Assembly: GCA_020161265.1 (NCBI GenBank) | Contig: JAIUOC010000001.1 | Coordinates: forward strand, 930,001 to 994,000 | Origin: Chloroflexota bacterium | Lineage (GTDB): Bacteria > Chloroflexota > Chloroflexia > Chloroflexales > Herpetosiphonaceae | Length of the DNA: 64,000 nucleotides | Direction of reading: 5' to 3' | Notes under the pieces: model-generated | Seen by the model: the letters and a program-made list of their open reading frames with translations, nothing else | Told to the model about the DNA's origin: nothing | Databases searched by the model: none | Shown here: piece by piece, positions 45,502-55,500 of the stretch | How positions within the stretch are numbered: the first letter of the stretch is position 1 | Layout: every line of letters starts with the position of its first letter | Made by a program: the position numbers and the translations under genes

Positions 45502-45551
45502 TAAAAACACGACCACCGCGAACAAGCTCAAAAACCCTTGCTCGCGGTGGT
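45502..45551 (-). terminator. Terminator after the acyl-CoA dehydrogenase gene
   Basis: On the minus strand a 15-bp stem (45537-45551 with 45512-45526, one mismatch) is followed by GTGTTTTT, a classic intrinsic terminator. It isolates the dehydrogenase from the secreted protein gene downstream. Confidence 0.88.
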
Positions 45552-45575
45552 GTTCGCTCCGACAGCCAAGGCTGT

Positions 45576-46823
45576 TTAGGCGTTCCAAGCCTCTTCATCG
45601 TAGGCTGGTAGCTCACAGCGCAAAGGCTTGTTTTCACGCTCTGAGAGCGCAAAATCCGCTTGTAACAGTTCTTGCAACTCGCGGGTTCCTTCGTAAATTA
45701 CCGCGCCACGGCTATTGCGCAAATAACGTTCGACTGGATACTCGTCACTAAAACCATAGGCTCCATGAATTTGAATTGCATCGTTGGCGCAGTTGAAACT
45801 TTCGACAGTAGCATGCCATTTGGCCAAGGTGGTTTCGCGGGTGTTGCGAATACCTTGGTTTTTGAGCCAGCCAGCGCGATAGCACAACAAGCGGGCAGTT
45901 TCCAACTTCAGCACCATATGGCTGATCATGCGCTTAACCAATTGATGTTGACCAATCGGCACACCAAAGGTTTCGCGCTCTTTGGAATACTTGACTGAAG
46001 CTTCTAAAGCAGCTTGGATCAAGCCAGTTGCTCCAGTTGCCACAGTATAGCGGCCATTATCGAGCGCCGTCATGGCAATTTTGAAGCCTTCGCCTTCTTC
46101 GCCCAAGCGATTGGCAACTGGTACGCGCACATTTTCGAATACGACGCTACCTGTGTTGCCAGCCCGCACGCCCAACTTACCATGAATTGGCATCGTTGAA
46201 ACACCTTCAAAGCTGCGTTCGACGATAAACGCCGTCATGCCACGTTGCTTTTTGCCCTTGTCGGTGTAGGCTACCACCAAGAAATGGTCGGCCAAATCTG
46301 AGAGGCTAATCCAAGTTTTTTCGCCGTTGAGAATATAGTGATCGCCTTCGAGCACAGCGGTTGACTGCATACCAGCAACGTCGGTGCCAGCATTTGGCTC
46401 GGTCAGACAATAGGCGGCAATTTTTGCGCCAGTCGCTTGGGGTACAAGATATTTTTGCTTTTGTTCTTCAGTGCCCCATTGAAACACGGCCAACGAGTTG
46501 AGGCCAGTATGCACGCTGAGAATCACCCGCAGCGATGTATCAACCCGCTCTAATTCTTCACAAACGACTGCTAGCCCCAAATAATCGAAGCCTGCACCGC
46601 CATATTTTTGTGGTAGACACACCCCGAGAAAACCGAGTTCACCCATGCGTTTGATAATTGGCAACATATGCTCGGCAGTTCCGGCATGCTCACCAGCGCC
46701 CTTACGATCCCATTCTTGGATGTAGGGAGCGACTTCTTTTTCAGCAAAATCGCGCACAGTTTTACGCAGCATATCGTGCTGTTCATTCAGCAAAAACCCG
46801 TAATTTTCGGTCCAATCAATCAT
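45576..46823 (-). CDS. Acyl-CoA dehydrogenase
   Basis: This 415-residue flavoenzyme has YCLTEPNAGTDVAGMQ and GEKTWISLSD (FAD/substrate motifs) and the catalytic Glu in VIYEGTRELQ. It starts at ATG 46823 with GAGGT about 10 bases upstream; the frame extends further but the protein fold does not. Length matches short/branched-chain acyl-CoA dehydrogenases. Acyl chain preference cannot be read. It is monocistronic, with the intrinsic terminator downstream. Confidence 0.95.
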   Translation of the reverse strand: MIDWTENYGFLLNEQHDMLRKTVRDFAEKEVAPYIQEWDRKGAGEHAGTAEHMLPIIKRMGELGFLGVCLPQKYGGAGFDYLGLAVVCEELERVDTSLRVILSVHTGLNSLAVFQWGTEEQKQKYLVPQATGAKIAAYCLTEPNAGTDVAGMQSTAVLEGDHYILNGEKTWISLSDLADHFLVVAYTDKGKKQRGMTAFIVERSFEGVSTMPIHGKLGVRAGNTGSVVFENVRVPVANRLGEEGEGFKIAMTALDNGRYTVATGATGLIQAALEASVKYSKERETFGVPIGQHQLVKRMISHMVLKLETARLLCYRAGWLKNQGIRNTRETTLAKWHATVESFNCANDAIQIHGAYGFSDEYPVERYLRNSRGAVIYEGTRELQELLQADFALSERENKPLRCELPAYDEEAWNA

Positions 46824-46936
46824 GGCTTGTTCTACCTCGTGTGTGCTGTATAGCTCGTTGTTTGCCCCATTGCAAGCAACATTGTAGCTCCTAGCATAGC
46901 ATATCTTGGCAATTTGCGGGTAAGGCGAAAGAACAG

Positions 46937-47179
46937 AGAGCATAGAGCATAGAACATAGGGATTGGGGATCGGTTGTTGGGGGCTGGGGATCGGGCTGGA
47001 CGCAGGGGCGATACAGCTATTGACTATTGGCTATTGGGATATTAGCCTAGGAAAATCTGTGAAATCTGTGGCTAAAATAACCGTCGTGCTCTTCGTGGAT
47101 CAATAATTTGAACCCATGAAGAGCACAAAGCTGACTATTGACAGATATTTTTGCCTTTTGACTTCTGCCTTTTGCCTTT
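46937..47179. repeat. Composite intergenic element 3
   Basis: Words in order: AGAGCATAGAGCATAGAAC (46937-46955), GGGGATCGGTTGTTGGGGG (46965-46983), TATTGACTATTGGCTATTGG (47019-47038), AAATCTGTGAAATCTGTGG (47053-47071), CTCTTCGTGGATCA (47089-47102), and TTTTGCCTTTTGACTTC ending at the xylA stop (47180). No gene is seen in 46824-47179. Confidence 0.82.
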
Positions 47180-48328
47180 CTATCTCGCTCCCATCAACAA
47201 CTCGAAGGTCAGTTGATCGAGCTTTTCGTAGCCGAGGCCGCGTTCGCCAAGCGCTTGGCGATCAAATTGATAGGCTTTGAGCGCAGCGGCACGTTCTGGC
47301 GTATAGCCACCACGGAATCGCTCAACATCAGCATTTGGGGCGTTGATTTGGGCTAATAGCGCTTGAATCTCTGGATCAGCATTGAAGCGCTGAACTTTTT
47401 CGACCAAAATTTGGTAGGTGCGCATACAACCACGGGCAAAATCTTTAACTCCCTCAAGATCTTCGCTGCGGTAAGCATGAGCATCGAAGTGCAATGGGCC
47501 ATCGTAGCCAGCATCTTGCAGTAATTTCACCAAGAAAAAGCTTTGTTTATAGTTTTGCGCTCCAAAGCGATAATCTTGGTCGTAGCGGCCACTATTTTGA
47601 TCGTTGAGGTCGATATGGAATAGTTTGCCAGCATCAAGCGCTTGGGCCACCGCATGGGTAAAATTCAAGCCAGCCATGGTTTCGTGGGCAACTTCTGGAT
47701 TGACACCCACCATCTCTGGCTGATCGAGGGTCTGAATAAAGCCCAACATGGCTCCGGTGGTGGGCAAGAAGATATCGCCGCGTGGTTCATTGGGCTTGGC
47801 TTCCAAGGCGAAACGATAGCCATAGCCTTGGGCATTGCTATAGTCACACAAGAAGTTGAGCGCTTCGCGGAACCACTTCAAGCCTTCCAGCAGATTTTTT
47901 GAGGCATCGGTTTCGCTGCCTTCGCGGCCACCCCAAAACACATAGGTTTTCGCGCCAAATTCAGCGCCCAAATCCATGGCCGCCATGGTTTTTTGCAAGG
48001 CATAGGCCCGCACAGCCGGATCATTACTGGTAAACGCGCCATCTTTGAAGGCCGGATGGCCAAATAAATTGGTGGTTGCCATCGGCACAACCAAGCCAGT
48101 ATCCTTGAGCGCTTGCTTGAAATCGGCCACAATTTGGGCTTTTTGGCTGGCGCTGGCATCAATCGGCACTAAATCATTATCGTGAAAATTTACGCCCCAT
48201 GCCCCAACTTCAGCCAACAAATGGACAATTTCAACTGGCGAGAGGGTTTTGCGCACTGGCTCGCCAAATGGGTCGCGCCCAACATTGCCAACTGTCCATA
48301 ATCCAAAGCTAAATTTATGTTGTGTCAT
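47180..48328 (-). CDS. xylA: Xylose isomerase
   Basis: This 382-residue enzyme converts xylose to xylulose. Catalytic and metal residues are visible: HDNDLVP (His and Asp near 54-57), [13 protein letters not shown] (Glu), NPEVAHETM (Glu and His), HIDLNDQ (two Asp) and [11 protein letters not shown]. The length fits the short class I (actinobacterial-type) group. Its leader shares a 27-base-like stretch ending CAACATAAGGA with the leader of the alpha-xylosidase. It is last in the sugar locus, after the alpha-xylosidase that would supply its substrate. Confidence 0.97.
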   Translation of the reverse strand: MTQHKFSFGLWTVGNVGRDPFGEPVRKTLSPVEIVHLLAEVGAWGVNFHDNDLVPIDASASQKAQIVADFKQALKDTGLVVPMATTNLFGHPAFKDGAFTSNDPAVRAYALQKTMAAMDLGAEFGAKTYVFWGGREGSETDASKNLLEGLKWFREALNFLCDYSNAQGYGYRFALEAKPNEPRGDIFLPTTGAMLGFIQTLDQPEMVGVNPEVAHETMAGLNFTHAVAQALDAGKLFHIDLNDQNSGRYDQDYRFGAQNYKQSFFLVKLLQDAGYDGPLHFDAHAYRSEDLEGVKDFARGCMRTYQILVEKVQRFNADPEIQALLAQINAPNADVERFRGGYTPERAAALKAYQFDRQALGERGLGYEKLDQLTFELLMGAR

Positions 48329-48340
48329 GATTTAATTCCT

Positions 48341-48516
48341 TATGTTGCTCCACGAAGCATGCGAAGGATGAAACCACGAAGGACACGAAGAACGCTAAGA
48401 AGTGTTTTTCTAACGTTTTACAATTACCCACAGTGTCTTTTCATCCTTCAGTTCTGGCCCCTAAACCTTTTCCAATCCTCAACTTCTCTGTTCTATGTTC
48501 TGTGTTCTATGTTCTT
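48341..48516 (-). repeat. Composite intergenic element 4
   Basis: Read on the minus strand: an AGAACATAGAACACAGAAC word run (48488-48516) begins 6 bases after the alpha-xylosidase stop, and CTTCGTGTCCTTCGTGG (about 48374-48391) plus a further CTTCGTGGAGCAA run up to the xylA ribosome binding site. It spans almost the whole gap. Confidence 0.85.
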
Positions 48517-48521
48517 ACGCC

Positions 48522-50846
48522 CTACTTCAACTTGACCACCAACTTGGTGGCGTGATCAAGTGCGGTGAGCTGCACGCCGAGCGGATGTTGCTCGACTAAA
48601 GCGCCGTCGGCGCTGGCGACTTGTTGCACACCAACCAACACCACTTGCCAATCGCTGGCTTGGCCTTCTTGCACGATGCTGATCGTGTCACCATCGCGGC
48701 GGGCACTCCACGAGGCCGCAATATCGCCATTGGTTGCAGGAACCATAGTGTAGGCGGCTTGACCATCGCCCAATTGGTACAAATTCAGGGTCACGCCGCT
48801 GCTATAGTCGTAATCGGGGCGCTCGCTGTTGTTGCCAATCGCAATCAAGCTGTTGGGGCGAGCCAATAATGGCAGGCTCAACATGTCGTGAGTTTCGGTG
48901 ACCCAGCGCGGGCCTTCAACCACCGCACCAGTCGTAATGTGCGTCCAGCGGCCAGCAGGCACATAGTAGGTCACCGTGTTGTCATAGGCGAATACTGGCG
49001 CAACCAACAACGAATCTCCCAACATATATTGGCGATCAAGGAAATCGCAGGTCGGATCGTTGGGAAATTCCAGCAACATGGCTCGCATCACTGGAATGCC
49101 ACTGGTGGAAGCGGTCACAGCAGCACCATAAAGATAGGGCATCAAACGTGATTTGAGTTTGGTGAAGTAGCGCAGCACATCGACGGCTTCTTCATCGTAA
49201 ATCCACGGCACGCGATAGGTGTGGTTACCATGCAAACGGCTGTGTGATGAAAGCATGCCAAAGGCAATCCAGCGTTTGTAAATTTCAACTGGTGGCATGC
49301 CCTCGAAGCCGCCAATATCGTGGCTCCAGAAGCCAAAACCTGAAAGCCCTAACGATAAACCGCCGCGCAAACTTTCAGCCATCGATTCGAAGGTCGATTC
49401 GCAATCACCGCCCCAGTGCACCGGGAATTGTTGGCCACCAGCCGTCGCCGATCGCGCAAACACCACCGCATCGTTTTCGCCGCGCTCAGTTTTCAACAAA
49501 TCAAACACGGTTTTGTTGTAAAGATGAGTGTAGTAGTTGTGCATCCGCTGGGGATCGGAGCCGTCGAAATAGGCTACATCGATTGGAATTCGTTCGCCAA
49601 AGTCGGTTTTGAAGCAATCTACGCCCATATCGAGCAGGCTTTTGAGTTTGGCTGCATACCAAGCACAAGCAGCGGGGTTGGTGAAATCGACCAAGCCCAT
49701 GCCTGATTGCCACATATCCGATTGCCAGACATCGCCGTTGGGCTTCTTGACCAAGTAGCCATGCTCCATACCTTCGCGGAACATCGCCGAGCGCTGGGCA
49801 ATATACGGATTGATCCAAACACAAATCTTCAAGCCACGATCTTTGAGCCGCTTGAGCATGCCCTCAGGATCAGGGAAGGTGCGTGAATCCCATTCAAGAT
49901 CACACCAGTGGAATTCGCGCATCCAAAAGCAATCGAAATGGAAAACGTGCAAGGGCAAATCGCGGTCGGCCATACCTTGGATAAAGCTGGTGACGGTTTG
50001 CTCATCATACGAGGTGGTAAACGAAGTGGTGAGCCATAAACCAAACGACCATGCTGGTGGCAAAGCGGGGCGGCCTGTCAAAGCAGTCAGTTTTTCCAGA
50101 ATTTCCTTGGGCGTTGGGCCATAGATCACGAAATATTCGAGGCTTTGGCCTGGCACGCTAAATTGCACTCGCGAAACTTTTTCCGAGGCAATTTCAAAGG
50201 CCACGTTTTCGGGCTGATTGACGAACACACCATAACCACGATTGGTTAGGTAGAATGGCACATTTTTGTAGGCTTGCTCGCTGCCCGTGCCACCATCTTG
50301 GTTCCAAACATCGACTGATTGGCCGTTTTTGACGAAGGCGGTGAAGCGTTCACCCAAGCCATAGACTTGCTCACCAACTCCAAGCGATAATTGCTCATGC
50401 ATAAATTCGCCAGCATCGGCCATGCTTATGTAGCCAACGCCTTTGCGGCCACTGCTGGTAATGCGGCGATTCTCAGCCCAAAAATTGATGCTCCAATCGC
50501 CAGTTTTGGGGATTTGCACGCTCAATTTGCCGCTGGTCAAGCGAAATTCTTGCTCATCTTCGCTAGTGCTCACGCTCTCATTAGCCGATTCGGCAATTGC
50601 GAAATTGGGGCCGAGTGAACGTTGGCCTTCAAAATGGGTAAGTTTGACCCGCACCACATCGGGCATGGGCGAGGAAAAACGGGCGGTAATTGTGCCTAGG
50701 TTCAGTGTATCGCCCCGATGATTGATGCGCTTGCCTGGCGCATAGACCGTCAGGGTTGTATCGTTAATCTGGCCATCATAGGCCTGTGATGCAAAGAGCG
50801 CATTAACGCCCTCACGCATCATCCAATATCCATCAGTAAATTTCAT
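48522..50846 (-). CDS. yicI: GH31 alpha-xylosidase (YicI-type)
   Basis: This 774-residue enzyme is nearly the same length as E. coli YicI. The nucleophile Asp is in CFKTDFGERIP, and the acid/base Asp is in WGGDCEST. Further family segments are WGLWLTTSF-like FGLWLTTS and SGFGFWSHDIGGFEG. It removes alpha-1,6-xylose from the non-reducing end of xyloglucan oligosaccharides or isoprimeverose. No signal peptide is seen, so it acts in the cytoplasm on imported sugars. AAGGA 7 bases upstream of ATG lies at the edge of a composite repeat. Confidence 0.95.
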   Translation of the reverse strand: MKFTDGYWMMREGVNALFASQAYDGQINDTTLTVYAPGKRINHRGDTLNLGTITARFSSPMPDVVRVKLTHFEGQRSLGPNFAIAESANESVSTSEDEQEFRLTSGKLSVQIPKTGDWSINFWAENRRITSSGRKGVGYISMADAGEFMHEQLSLGVGEQVYGLGERFTAFVKNGQSVDVWNQDGGTGSEQAYKNVPFYLTNRGYGVFVNQPENVAFEIASEKVSRVQFSVPGQSLEYFVIYGPTPKEILEKLTALTGRPALPPAWSFGLWLTTSFTTSYDEQTVTSFIQGMADRDLPLHVFHFDCFWMREFHWCDLEWDSRTFPDPEGMLKRLKDRGLKICVWINPYIAQRSAMFREGMEHGYLVKKPNGDVWQSDMWQSGMGLVDFTNPAACAWYAAKLKSLLDMGVDCFKTDFGERIPIDVAYFDGSDPQRMHNYYTHLYNKTVFDLLKTERGENDAVVFARSATAGGQQFPVHWGGDCESTFESMAESLRGGLSLGLSGFGFWSHDIGGFEGMPPVEIYKRWIAFGMLSSHSRLHGNHTYRVPWIYDEEAVDVLRYFTKLKSRLMPYLYGAAVTASTSGIPVMRAMLLEFPNDPTCDFLDRQYMLGDSLLVAPVFAYDNTVTYYVPAGRWTHITTGAVVEGPRWVTETHDMLSLPLLARPNSLIAIGNNSERPDYDYSSGVTLNLYQLGDGQAAYTMVPATNGDIAASWSARRDGDTISIVQEGQASDWQVVLVGVQQVASADGALVEQHPLGVQLTALDHATKLVVKLK

Positions 50847-50860
50847 TGTTTAATCCTTAT

Positions 50861-51037
50861 GTTGATCCACAAAGGACACGAAGGACGGAACCGCGAAGAA
50901 CGCGAAGGTTGTTTTGGCCACAGATTGGCACAGATTTGTAGGATTATATTCCTGTGATCAATGGCCAACAGCCTGATCCCCAACCCCCGCCAACCGATCC
51001 CCAACTCCTATGCTCTATGTTCTATGCTCTATGCTCT
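50861..51037 (-). repeat. Composite intergenic element 5
   Basis: On the minus strand: AGAGCATAGAGCATAGAAC (51019-51037) starts 2 bases after the permease stop, then a GGGGATCGGTTGGCGGGGGT-like word (50976-51003), CACAGATT words (about 50920-50937), and CTTCGTGTCCTTTGTGGATC (50864-50883) just before the alpha-xylosidase ribosome binding site. Confidence 0.85.
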
Positions 51038-51039
51038 GA

Positions 51040-51903
51040 TCACTTCACACTACCTGCGGCGATGCCTTTGGTCAGAGTGCGTTGGAAGATCAAGAAGAAG
51101 ATGAAGCAGGGCAGAATTCCCAACAAGGCTGAAGCGCTAGATAAGGTGGCTTCCATGTTGCGTTGGCCTTGCAGCACGCCCACCGCAATCGGCACCGTTT
51201 GGCGATCGTTGCTAATCAACAAAATCAACGGCAAGAAAAATTCGTTCCATGTCCAGATGAAAAAGAAGGTAAAGAGCACCGAGAGGGTTGGGCGGCTGAC
51301 CGGAACAATAATCTTAAACAAGAGTTGCAGTTTGTTACAGCCATCCAACATTGCTGCTTCGAGCATCTCTTTGGGAAACGTGCTGAACACCGATGAGAGC
51401 AAATAGGTGCCAAAGGCGCTCTGAATCACCGAGAAAATCAAGATCACGACAAAGCGTGTGTTGTAGAGATCGAATTCTTTGGAGAGGTAGTACAACGGAT
51501 AAACCAGTGATTCTTGGGGCAGGGTGTTGGCAACCATAAATAGAATCAACAGCCAAACGCGGCCTTTGATGCGGCCAATCCCAAGCGCAAAGGCATTCAG
51601 CAACGATAACAGCACACCGATCACCGCCACGCTCGCACTAATCAGCAAGCTATTGAGCAACTTCTGGCTATAATCGACCCGCTGCCAAAACTCGACGATC
51701 CCATCGATCGACCATGCGCTTGGCCAACTGAGCGGGCCGTTACTGGCATAATCAGTCGGAGTTTTGAAGGCATTGATCACCACAATTGCAAAAGGCAGCA
51801 GCACCACCAGCACTGCAATAATCAGCGCAGCCAAGACCAAGTAGCGGCCAAAGCCAGCCTGATGTGGTTTTTTAAGGGTCGATTTGATTGGTAGGCTGGT
51901 CAT
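51040..51903 (-). CDS. Carbohydrate ABC transporter permease (MalG type)
   Basis: This 287-residue protein has six predicted membrane helices and the permease loop EAAMLDGCNKLQLLFKIIVP, the contact site for the ATPase (EAA motif). It partners with the MalF-type permease; its start overlaps or abuts that gene's stop by 1 base, with GAGGAG upstream. No ATPase gene lies in the locus, so a shared MsmK-like ATPase elsewhere is likely. Likely substrates are oligosaccharides that contain alpha-xylose. Confidence 0.95.
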   Translation of the reverse strand: MTSLPIKSTLKKPHQAGFGRYLVLAALIIAVLVVLLPFAIVVINAFKTPTDYASNGPLSWPSAWSIDGIVEFWQRVDYSQKLLNSLLISASVAVIGVLLSLLNAFALGIGRIKGRVWLLILFMVANTLPQESLVYPLYYLSKEFDLYNTRFVVILIFSVIQSAFGTYLLSSVFSTFPKEMLEAAMLDGCNKLQLLFKIIVPVSRPTLSVLFTFFFIWTWNEFFLPLILLISNDRQTVPIAVGVLQGQRNMEATLSSASALLGILPCFIFFLIFQRTLTKGIAAGSVK

Positions 51904-51904
51904 C

Positions 51905-52798
51905 TTAAAGCTCCTCGGCTGATTGGCGACGAATAAAGATGATCGTCAGCACAATGATGATCAAGGTCATGACGGTGGCAATCGCTGCGCCATAGCCAAC
52001 ATTGGCCTTCTCGAAGAAGTTTTGATAGGCAAAGTAGGAAGGAACCAAGGTGGCATTACCTGGGCCGCCACGGGTCAGCACATAAATTTGGCCAAAAACT
52101 TTGAGTGAGGCAATTGTGGTCGTTAGCAGCACCACAAAAATTTCAGGCCGAATCAGGTGAATCGTGATAAAGCGAAAGCGATCAAACCAGCTTGCGCCAT
52201 CGAGCACCGCTGCCTCGTAAATCTCAGGATCGATGCGTTGCAAACCAGCCATGAAAATTACCAGCGGATAGCCTAGTTGGAACCAAACCATAATCATCAT
52301 GACGCTAGGCAAGGCAGTTTGGCGATTACCCAGCCAGTTGCGGGTCAAATTTTCGAGGCCAAGCGTTTCGAGCAAGCCATTCAGCGCTCCATAGTTGGGG
52401 TGCAGAATCCAAGCCCACACCACGCCAGCAATCGCCACGGGCAAAATTTGCGGCAGATAAAAGGCTGCCCGAAAAAAGCTCGCCGTGCCAGAGCCAAATT
52501 TATTGCCAATGTAATCGTAGAGCACCGCTGCCAGCAATAAACCTAGCAAGGTTGGCACAATCGTCATAGCAATCAGCATCGCCAAGTTGTTACGGAATGA
52601 TGCCCAAAAGGTGCTATCACGGAACAAGCGGGCATAGTTATCAAGCCCAGCCCATTTTGGCGTGCCGACACCCTGCCAGTTGGTAAAACTTGTGCCAATA
52701 TTCATCAAGAAGGGAATGGCGATAACCATCACAAACAGAATCAAGCCAGGTAGCAAAAACCACCAGTAGCCGCTGTTTGTTGAACGTTTAAGCATCAT
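51905..52798 (-). CDS. Carbohydrate ABC transporter permease (MalF type)
   Basis: This 297-residue protein has six membrane helices and the EAA loop YEAAVLDGASWFDRFRFITI. It begins MMLKRSTN with AAAGG about 8 bases upstream; either of the two Met codons could start. It pairs with the MalG-type permease and with the binding protein encoded upstream. A composite repeat separates it from the binding-protein gene. Confidence 0.95.
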   Translation of the reverse strand: MMLKRSTNSGYWWFLLPGLILFVMVIAIPFLMNIGTSFTNWQGVGTPKWAGLDNYARLFRDSTFWASFRNNLAMLIAMTIVPTLLGLLLAAVLYDYIGNKFGSGTASFFRAAFYLPQILPVAIAGVVWAWILHPNYGALNGLLETLGLENLTRNWLGNRQTALPSVMMIMVWFQLGYPLVIFMAGLQRIDPEIYEAAVLDGASWFDRFRFITIHLIRPEIFVVLLTTTIASLKVFGQIYVLTRGGPGNATLVPSYFAYQNFFEKANVGYGAAIATVMTLIIIVLTIIFIRRQSAEEL

Positions 52799-52830
52799 TG
52801 CCGTAACCTTTCGATTGGAAGCTAGAACGT

Positions 52831-52990
52831 TGATCAGGGGTCAGGGGCTAGGGGTCGGGGGTCAGAATCGCTATGCTTTTCCCCTAAATCCTAGCCACAA
52901 GACCCTATTTATTGTCAGAGGCGAGGGTTAAGGGATGAGACTGACGATTAATGTCCTAATCCCTAGCCCCTGACCTCTGACCCCTACTCC
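52831..52990 (-). repeat. Composite intergenic element 6 (AGGGGTCAGGGGCTAGGGGT arms)
   Basis: A variant word AGGGGTCAGGGGCTAGGGGT (52836-52855) occurs inverted at about 52957-52990 (CCTAGCCCCTGACCTCTGAC). On the minus strand the element begins right at the binding-protein stop (52991) and ends 32 bases before the MalF start. Confidence 0.83.
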
Positions 52991-54325
52991 TTACTTCCCT
53001 AACGTTGCCCGATTTTCTTGATATGGAATAGCGATTGCATCGAGCATTTCGCTGGGTGTTTTAGTCCCATCGATCAATTCTTGAACGTTGGCAACCAAGA
53101 CATCGTAGAAACCTGGGGCTGGCCAGTCGGGGTAGAAGGCTAAGCCATCGGCCTTGGAAATTGCATCGAAGTTTTGGATCAATTCTTTGTTCTTTTCGTT
53201 GGTAATTTTGCTCACGTCGGCGTTGACTGGCACACCACCAGAATTACCTAACAAGGTCTGAATGTCTTGGCTCATCGTGATATCGATGAAATCGTAGACC
53301 AGATCTTTGTTTTTGGCATTGGTTGGCACCGCCCAGATGTTACCGCTTGAGCCTGGGTGCAATTTGTTGCCTGGAAACAAGAATGTGCCCCATTCAAAGC
53401 CCTTGATTTCGTCGGTGAAGCGACCGTACCACCAGCTACCCGAAATCATGATTGGGAATGTGCCATTGGTGAAGGCCACGCCCATATCTTCGGCTTTGAT
53501 CCCAGTGGCATCTTTGCTGATATAGCCTTTGCTGACCCATTCAGCCATTTTTTCTGCGCCATAGGTAAACTCAGGGCCACGGAAATCGACATCGCCTTGA
53601 TAGAGTTGGAAGGCATTGACGAATTCGCGATCAGCTTGGCTAAGCACCAATTCATAGAAAATCTGTTGGGCGGGATATTCAGCAGCACCGACTGAGAGTG
53701 GCGTGACCCCTTGTTGCACAAAGGCATCCATCACGGCTTCGAATTCGGCCAAGGTGGTTGGCACTTGCAAATTGGCTTTGGCGAACATGTCTTTGTTGTA
53801 ATAGACCATGACATATTCGGCATAGTTGGGCACGCCAAACCATTTGCCAGCGCCCATCACGCCTTTTTCATCGTAGCGGGCGGTGGTTTGCAAGCTGGAG
53901 CTAAGCAATTTATCCCAACCGCGTTGGGTCGCCACCTCGGAAAGATCGGTCAGCAAGCCTTGGGTTGAAAGCAAGCCAGCGGTTGCATTACCTTTGTTGT
54001 ATTCCAAAATATCGGGAGTTTCATCGGAGTTGAGCACCATGCCAGCGGTTTGGCGAATTTGCTCGAAGCCTTTTTCTTCAAACTGAATCGTTACGCCAGG
54101 GTGTGATGCTTGAAATTGTTTGATTGACTCGGCCCAAGCGATACCCATGGCACTATTAGCACCTTCGTAGTGCCAAAGTTTGATGGTGCGTGGCTCGTTG
54201 CTGGTGGTGGTGCTGCCGCTTGGCGCAGTGGTAGCGGTCTCAGAGCCGCAAGCCGCCAAGATGCTGGTGATCAAAACCAAGAGTAGCATAAAAGAGAGTC
54301 GGAACGTTGACTTCGATGTGGACAT
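52991..54325 (-). CDS. ABC transporter sugar-binding lipoprotein
   Basis: This 444-residue family 1 solute-binding protein has a lipobox with Cys26 (ITSILAAC) and KLWHYEGANSAMG at the mature N-terminus. ATG 54325 has AAGGAGG 6 bases upstream. It would capture the oligosaccharide outside the cell and feed the two permeases. It is 67 bases downstream of the LacI gene on the same strand and may be read from the LacI promoter, since I see no operator of the same type in front of it. Confidence 0.95.
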   Translation of the reverse strand: MSTSKSTFRLSFMLLLVLITSILAACGSETATTAPSGSTTTSNEPRTIKLWHYEGANSAMGIAWAESIKQFQASHPGVTIQFEEKGFEQIRQTAGMVLNSDETPDILEYNKGNATAGLLSTQGLLTDLSEVATQRGWDKLLSSSLQTTARYDEKGVMGAGKWFGVPNYAEYVMVYYNKDMFAKANLQVPTTLAEFEAVMDAFVQQGVTPLSVGAAEYPAQQIFYELVLSQADREFVNAFQLYQGDVDFRGPEFTYGAEKMAEWVSKGYISKDATGIKAEDMGVAFTNGTFPIMISGSWWYGRFTDEIKGFEWGTFLFPGNKLHPGSSGNIWAVPTNAKNKDLVYDFIDITMSQDIQTLLGNSGGVPVNADVSKITNEKNKELIQNFDAISKADGLAFYPDWPAPGFYDVLVANVQELIDGTKTPSEMLDAIAIPYQENRATLGK

Positions 54326-54392
54326 CTGTGTCCTCCTTGGGAGCGTTACCATAGTCATTGTTAATTTCAGCCGACGAGTGAGCGGTGGTGAA

Positions 54393-55415
54393 CTATCGTT
54401 CTGTGCGCCGTGCTTGACCGGTACTGCCGCGCACAACTAATTGACATGGCAAAAGTGCTTGGGGCAACTCGCGATCTTGGGCTTCGAGTTGTTGGATGAG
54501 TAAATCGACCCCCAACGCCCCAAGCTCGGCGATTGGTGGTTCTAAAGTCGTCAGGGTTGGCAAGGTCATTTCGGCAACCCGCGCCGAAGAAACCAGCGAA
54601 ATCAGCGAAATATCGTCGGGAATGCTCCAGCCACGTTCGCTGACAGCTTGAATGATGCCTGGAATTGCCCGTTCATTCATCACAATCAAGCCACTCAAAG
54701 CTGGATGATCGGTTAAAAGTTGGTTGAAGGTTTCGTAGCCTGCGGCAACTGAATCGTGGCAAAAGCTGCTCACGCCGTGTAATTGAGCGGCAGCAATCGC
54801 CTCATTGAAGCGTTGCGCCACCCGCACGGTCGGTCCGTAGCCAGCTTCAAATGCCTCTTGTGAATGATTGATAAAGCCAATTTGGCGGTGGCCAAGCTCA
54901 GCGAGGCAATTGACTGCGAGTTGGGTCGTCCGATCAAAATCAATATCAACATAGCTCATGCCTATGCTTTCGGCACAGCGCCCAATCATGCTGAAGGGAA
55001 ATTCAAGCTCGCGCAGTAATTCAATCCGTGGATCATTGAGGTGGACTTCCATCACCAACACGCCATCGACAAGGCCTTGTTGCAAGAGTTGGCGTAGCTC
55101 GCTGGAATCGGTGGGCAACGACCATAAAACCAAGTGGTAGCCTTTATTGCGAGCCGCTTCCGCCGCACTGGTAACAAACTCAAGCTCAGTTAAGCCTAAG
55201 CCACGTTCAGGCGTGGGGAAAAGCAGGGCGATAATTTTGCTACGCTTGCTGGCCAAACCGCGAGCTAAGGCATGCGGCTTGTAACCCAGCTCCTCCATCG
55301 CGGCATAAATCCGCTGGCGGGTTTCTTCAGAGATCGGCCTCGTTCCATTGAGTGCATATGAGACGGTGCTGAGCGCAACCCCGGCCCGTTTCGCGACATC
55401 GACCATCGTTGGCAC
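54393..55415 (-). CDS. LacI-family transcriptional repressor
   Basis: This 340-residue protein has the LacI helix-turn-helix MVDVAKRAGVALSTVSYALN, the hinge helix YKPHALARGLASK and a periplasmic-binding-protein-like sensor domain. GTG 55415 and ATG 55406 are both possible starts; G-rich sequence lies 4 bases before the GTG. Its promoter and matching TCGAA operators are just upstream, so it likely controls itself and the downstream sugar genes. The inducer is probably an alpha-xyloside or its product. Confidence 0.94.
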   Translation of the reverse strand: MPTMVDVAKRAGVALSTVSYALNGTRPISEETRQRIYAAMEELGYKPHALARGLASKRSKIIALLFPTPERGLGLTELEFVTSAAEAARNKGYHLVLWSLPTDSSELRQLLQQGLVDGVLVMEVHLNDPRIELLRELEFPFSMIGRCAESIGMSYVDIDFDRTTQLAVNCLAELGHRQIGFINHSQEAFEAGYGPTVRVAQRFNEAIAAAQLHGVSSFCHDSVAAGYETFNQLLTDHPALSGLIVMNERAIPGIIQAVSERGWSIPDDISLISLVSSARVAEMTLPTLTTLEPPIAELGALGVDLLIQQLEAQDRELPQALLPCQLVVRGSTGQARRTER

Positions 55416-55455
55416 AATGCCCCCCGTTCTCGCTTGTGGCGGTTAGCTTAGTTTA

Positions 55456-55495
55456 TCGAAGCGTGTAGTCGAAACGCATAGTCGAAACGCTTCGA
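55456..55495 (-). promoter_or_regulatory. LacI operators
   Basis: TCGAAACGCTTCGA (55482-55495) is a near-perfect LacI-type palindrome with central CG. A second TCGAAACGC lies at 55469-55477 and a related TCGAAGCG at 55456-55463, spaced 13 bases apart. All lie just downstream of the LacI -10 box, as expected for autorepression. Confidence 0.78.
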
Positions 55496-55500
55496 TGAAT

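Noticed and set aside
54326-54392. Separate LacI operator in front of the binding-protein gene
   Set aside because: No TCGAA-type palindrome is present in this short gap.
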